In this document: in pieces, positions 61,077-64,000 of the stretch
Layout of the letters: each line of letters opens with the position of its first letter
Position numbering within the stretch: position 1 is the stretch's first letter
Assembly: GCF_004138485.1 (NCBI RefSeq)
Contig: NZ_RYEV01000010.1
Coordinates: 1 to 64,000, forward strand
DNA length: 64,000 nucleotides
Reading direction: 5' to 3'
Source: Peristeroidobacter soli
GTDB lineage: Bacteria > Pseudomonadota > Gammaproteobacteria > Steroidobacterales > Steroidobacteraceae
Position numbers and translations under genes: made by a program
The notes under the pieces: model-generated
What the model was told of the DNA's origin: nothing
The model's input: the letters and a program-made list of their open reading frames with translations, nothing else
The model's database searches: none

Positions 61077-61282
61077 CGCCGCCTGCGGCGGCTGGGCCCA
61101 ACTGAATATACGTTGCCGCCTGCGGCGGCGACCACTCACTGAATGCTCCCGCCGCCTATGGCGACGGAGCGCCGCTCACTGGATGCTCCCGCCGCCTATG
61201 CGACGGAGCGCCACTTACTCGAACGCTCTCGCGCCTATGGCGATGGGCGCCCGCCTACTGGAGCGCTCTCGCCACCTGCGGA
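61077..61282. repeat. Degenerate 36-40 bp tandem repeat, about six units
   Basis: Units start at about 61,077, 61,114, 61,150, 61,190, 61,230 and 61,270 (the last partial). Each opens with a version of CGCCGCCTATGGCGACGG or CGCCGCCTGCGGCGGC, which can fold into a short hairpin, and ends with ACTGGATGCTCC or a close variant. The third, fourth and fifth units are 40 bp each. The array fills the gap between HMG-CoA lyase and ilvD and runs up to the ilvD stop codon. Confidence 0.8.
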
Positions 61283-62998
61283 TCAATGACTCTCGCAGGC
61301 GTCGCCGTCAGTGATCGCGCCGAGTGAGGCGCTGCTGACTTCGCGAGCATACTTGGCGAGCACGCCGCGACGTGCGTACGGTGCGGGCGCTTTCCAGTCG
61401 GCACGACGCTTCGTCATTTCCTGATCGCTCACTGCGACCTGAATCTCACGCGCGACCGCATCGATGGTGATCTGATCGCCATCGCGGATCAGACCGATCG
61501 GTCCGCCGACCGCGGCTTCCGGCGCGATGTGGCCGACGACGAAACCGCGGCTGCCACCAGAGAACCGACCATCGGTGATCAACGCGACTTTGTCAGCGAG
61601 ACCGGCGCCTGCGATGGCGCTGGTCGGGCTCAGCATCTCACGCATGCCCGGGCCACCCTTCGGGCCTTCGTAGCGAATGACGACCACATCTCCCGCTCCG
61701 ACCTTGCCATCGAGGATGGCCTGCACCGACGCCTCCTCGCCATCGAACACGCGCGCGCGGCCAGTGAACGACAAGCCTTCCTTGCCGGTAATTTTCGCCA
61801 CCGAGCCTTCCGGTGCGAGGTTGCCATACAACACCACGAGATGACTGTCGGGCTTGATCGGATCGTTGAACGCCGAAACGATGTCCTGATTCTTCGGATA
61901 CGGCTTCACGCTCTTCAAGTTCTGCGCGAGCGTCTTGCCAGTGACGGTCAAGCAGTCCCCGTGCAGCAGCCCCTCCTTCAGCAGGATCTTCATCAGCGGC
62001 TGAATGCCACCGATGCGCACCAGCTCCGACATCATGTATTTGCCGCTCGGGCGCAGATCGGCGAGCACCGGCACCTTCTTGCCGATGCGGGTGAAGTCAT
62101 CGAGCTCGAGCTTCACGTTGGCCGCGTGCGCGATGGCGAGCAGATGGAGCACTGCGTTGGTCGAGCCGCCGAGCGCGATGACGGTAGTGATCGCGTTCTC
62201 GAACGCTTCGCGCGTCATGATCATCGACGGCACGATGCCCTGCTTGGCAAGCTTCACGACCGCCTTGCCGGCGTTCTTGCAGTCTTCGATCTTCTGTTTC
62301 GACACCGCATCCTGCGCGGAGCTGCCAGGCAGGCTCATGCCCATGGCTTCGATCGCCGAGGCCATCGTGTTCGCGGTGTACATGCCGGCGCAGCTGCCGG
62401 GGCCGGGGATGGCCTTGCGCTCGATCTCATCCATCTGCTTCTGGGTGATCTTGCCGCTGGTGAGCGCACCGCGTGCCTCGAACACCGAGATGATATCGAG
62501 ATGGCCCGCGCCCGGACGAATGGTGCCGCCGTACACGAACACTGCCGGGCGATCCAGGCGCGCCAGCGCCATCATGCAGCCGGGCATGTTCTTGTCGCAG
62601 CCGCCGATCGCGACCACGCCGTCGAAGCCTTGCGCACCGGAGACGGTCTCGATCGAGTCCGCGATCACTTCGCGTGAGACGAGCGAATAGCGCATGCCGG
62701 GCGCGCCATTGGAGATGCCGTCCGATACGGTGATGGTGCCGAACGTCGTGCTCTTGCCGCCGGAGGAGTCCACCGCGGCCGCGGCGGCCTTGGCGAGCTT
62801 GTCGATGTGCATGTTGCACGGCGTGAGATTGCTCCAGGTGGAGGCAATGCCGATCGCCGGCTTCTTGAAGTCCGCATCCTTGTAGCCGACGGCACGCAGC
62901 ATGGCGCGGCTGGGCGCCTGCTTCAGACCATCGACGACCTCACTGGAATAGCGGCGAAAATTGACGGCGGGCTTGGGTGCTTGCTTTTTCGTGGCCAT
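61283..62998 (-). CDS. ilvD: Dihydroxy-acid dehydratase
   Basis: This 571-residue iron-sulfur enzyme makes the 2-keto acids of valine and isoleucine synthesis. Cluster and active-site motifs: [50 protein letters not shown] and [19 protein letters not shown]. The C-terminal swivelling domain reads [20 protein letters not shown] and [20 protein letters not shown]. The length fits the IlvD/Edd family. Confidence 0.94.
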   Translation of the reverse strand: MATKKQAPKPAVNFRRYSSEVVDGLKQAPSRAMLRAVGYKDADFKKPAIGIASTWSNLTPCNMHIDKLAKAAAAAVDSSGGKSTTFGTITVSDGISNGAPGMRYSLVSREVIADSIETVSGAQGFDGVVAIGGCDKNMPGCMMALARLDRPAVFVYGGTIRPGAGHLDIISVFEARGALTSGKITQKQMDEIERKAIPGPGSCAGMYTANTMASAIEAMGMSLPGSSAQDAVSKQKIEDCKNAGKAVVKLAKQGIVPSMIMTREAFENAITTVIALGGSTNAVLHLLAIAHAANVKLELDDFTRIGKKVPVLADLRPSGKYMMSELVRIGGIQPLMKILLKEGLLHGDCLTVTGKTLAQNLKSVKPYPKNQDIVSAFNDPIKPDSHLVVLYGNLAPEGSVAKITGKEGLSFTGRARVFDGEEASVQAILDGKVGAGDVVVIRYEGPKGGPGMREMLSPTSAIAGAGLADKVALITDGRFSGGSRGFVVGHIAPEAAVGGPIGLIRDGDQITIDAVAREIQVAVSDQEMTKRRADWKAPAPYARRGVLAKYAREVSSASLGAITDGDACESH

Positions 62999-63070
62999 GA
63001 CAAAGGACGCAACAGGAAGATCGGGCGACGGCCGCCATTGTAGAGGCCGTCGCCGAGGACCGGACAGTTT

Positions 63071-64000
63071 TTAAATATTTATGACGGCGCTCTTCTGCGC
63101 GCCTTTTTTCGAGTGCAAACCGGCGATACGCATGGCCAGCTCCAGCGCCTGCTCATGATTCAGACGTGGATCGACCTGCGATTTATAGGCGCGCGCGAGG
63201 TCTGCATCCGTCAGACCTCGAGCGCCACCCGTGCATTCGGTGACGTCCTCACCCGTGAGCTCAAAATGCACACCCCCGAGCCAAGAACCCAGTTCGCGGT
63301 GGATTCGGAACGCCGACTCCAGCTCGCTCAAAATGTTTTCGAAGCGCCGTGTCTTCAGGCCTGACGTGGCCGTCTCGGTATTGCCGTGCATGGGATCGCA
63401 GATCCACAGCACCGGACTGCCGGTGGCACGCACCGCCTGAATCAAGGGCGGCAGACGCTTGTCGATGTCCTTCGCGCCCATGCGATGGATCAGCACGATC
63501 CGGCCGGGCTCGTTGTTCGGGTTCAAGGTGGCGATCAGCCCCTGCACCCACTCCGCGCTCATCGACGGGCCGACCTTGACGCCCAACGGATTGGCGATGC
63601 CACGGAAGAATTCGACGTGTGCGCCATCGAGCGCGGCGGTACGCATACCGATCCAGGGCAGGTGCGTGGAGAGGTTGTACCAGCGCTTGGAGCGCGGGAT
63701 GAAACGCGTCTGTGCCTGCTCCAGCAACAAGTGCAGAGCTTCATGACTCGTGTAGAAACGGGTCGTGGTGCTCTCGTGGATCGGCTGGCCCGAGGCCGCT
63801 TCGAAAAAGTCGAGCGATTCGGAAATCGATTGCACGACCTTCTCGTACGCATCCTTCGACGGCGAATGACGCACGAAATCCAGATCCCAGTATTCGGGGT
63901 GATGCAGGTCGGCGAAGCCGCCATCGATCAGCGAGCGCACGAAGTTCAGCGTCAGTGCCGAGCGTTCATAGCCACGCAGCAGTAACGACGGGTCGGGGGT
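63071..64000 (-). CDS. Class II (plant-type) DAHP synthase, 5' end outside the window
   Basis: The frame is open to the right edge (TPDPSLLLRGYERSALTLNF before the first internal Met at 63,940), so about 310 C-terminal residues are visible of an enzyme usually about 450 long. It condenses phosphoenolpyruvate and erythrose 4-phosphate in the first step of aromatic amino acid synthesis. Class II signatures: RFYTSHEALHLLLEQA, NPLGVKVGPSMSAEWV, GRIVLIHRMGAKDID, PVLWICDPMHGNTETA, GVHFELTGEDVTECTGG and SQVDPRLN. Confidence 0.93.
   Translation of the reverse strand, partial: TPDPSLLLRGYERSALTLNFVRSLIDGGFADLHHPEYWDLDFVRHSPSKDAYEKVVQSISESLDFFEAASGQPIHESTTTRFYTSHEALHLLLEQAQTRFIPRSKRWYNLSTHLPWIGMRTAALDGAHVEFFRGIANPLGVKVGPSMSAEWVQGLIATLNPNNEPGRIVLIHRMGAKDIDKRLPPLIQAVRATGSPVLWICDPMHGNTETATSGLKTRRFENILSELESAFRIHRELGSWLGGVHFELTGEDVTECTGGARGLTDADLARAYKSQVDPRLNHEQALELAMRIAGLHSKKGAQKSAVINI

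Noticed and set aside
61077-61282. CRISPR array
   Set aside because: The units abut with no unique spacers, vary internally, and no cas gene is nearby.
1-64000. tRNA, rRNA or riboswitch genes
   Set aside because: I looked through the intergenic stretches and found no cloverleaf, rRNA-like or conserved riboswitch sequence that I could support.

Overview
This window looks like the chromosome of a GC-rich gammaproteobacterium, probably from the Steroidobacter/Nevskia/Xanthomonas side of the class. The evidence is the gene order fabD-fabG-acpP-fabF-pabB-pabC-mltG-tmk-holB-pilZ, a type II secretion operon beside a rhombosortase, an etfBA pair, and large clusters of exported peptidases, amidohydrolases and Rhs proteins. 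The genus assignment is inference from gene content. No rRNA or tRNA gene was seen.

Left accessory region (1-16.8 kb). It begins and is interrupted by two decayed pieces of SGNH/acyltransferase genes (1-212 and 10,568-10,786). Between them lie an exported sulfatase, a PAPS-type sulfotransferase, a two-protein nonribosomal peptide synthetase (A-T protein, then a TubC-docking C-domain protein) and, convergently, an exported DUF6351 hydrolase. Next comes a tight minus-strand operon of S10 peptidase, amidohydrolase, amidohydrolase without metal ligands, and a second S10 peptidase. It is headed by a fragment of a TonB-dependent receptor, so it probably once served uptake and breakdown of a peptide-like compound.

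Middle region (17-40.2 kb). This is mostly housekeeping: a YbiI-type zinc-finger protein, a TIR-like protein divergent from an EEP-fold enzyme, a FadJ-type beta-oxidation enzyme, a double cNMP-binding/rhodanese protein and two MacB/FtsX-type permeases without a nearby ATPase. Then comes the fatty acid, folate, peptidoglycan and replication cluster on the minus strand, and a rhombosortase divergent from gspHIJKLMN.

Mobile and polymorphic-toxin region (40.2-48.5 kb). A complete IS3-family (IS2-group) element, with 26-27 bp inverted repeats and a perfect 5-bp target duplication, interrupts a short reading frame. That frame lies just beyond a polymorphic toxin locus. Here the Rhs protein is encoded as two exported pieces: a YD-repeat shell ending in an Ig-like domain, and a separate signal-peptide-bearing core plus C-terminal toxin. 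A candidate immunity gene follows, and small exported proteins flank the locus.

Right region (48.5-64 kb). This holds an AddAB-like helicase/nuclease pair with an AlaA-type aminotransferase, an Asp/Glu-racemase-superfamily enzyme, etfBA with a strong terminator, a peroxiredoxin, a GntR/FCD regulator with candidate operators, HMG-CoA lyase, a degenerate 36-40 bp tandem repeat, ilvD, and a class II DAHP synthase running off the right edge.
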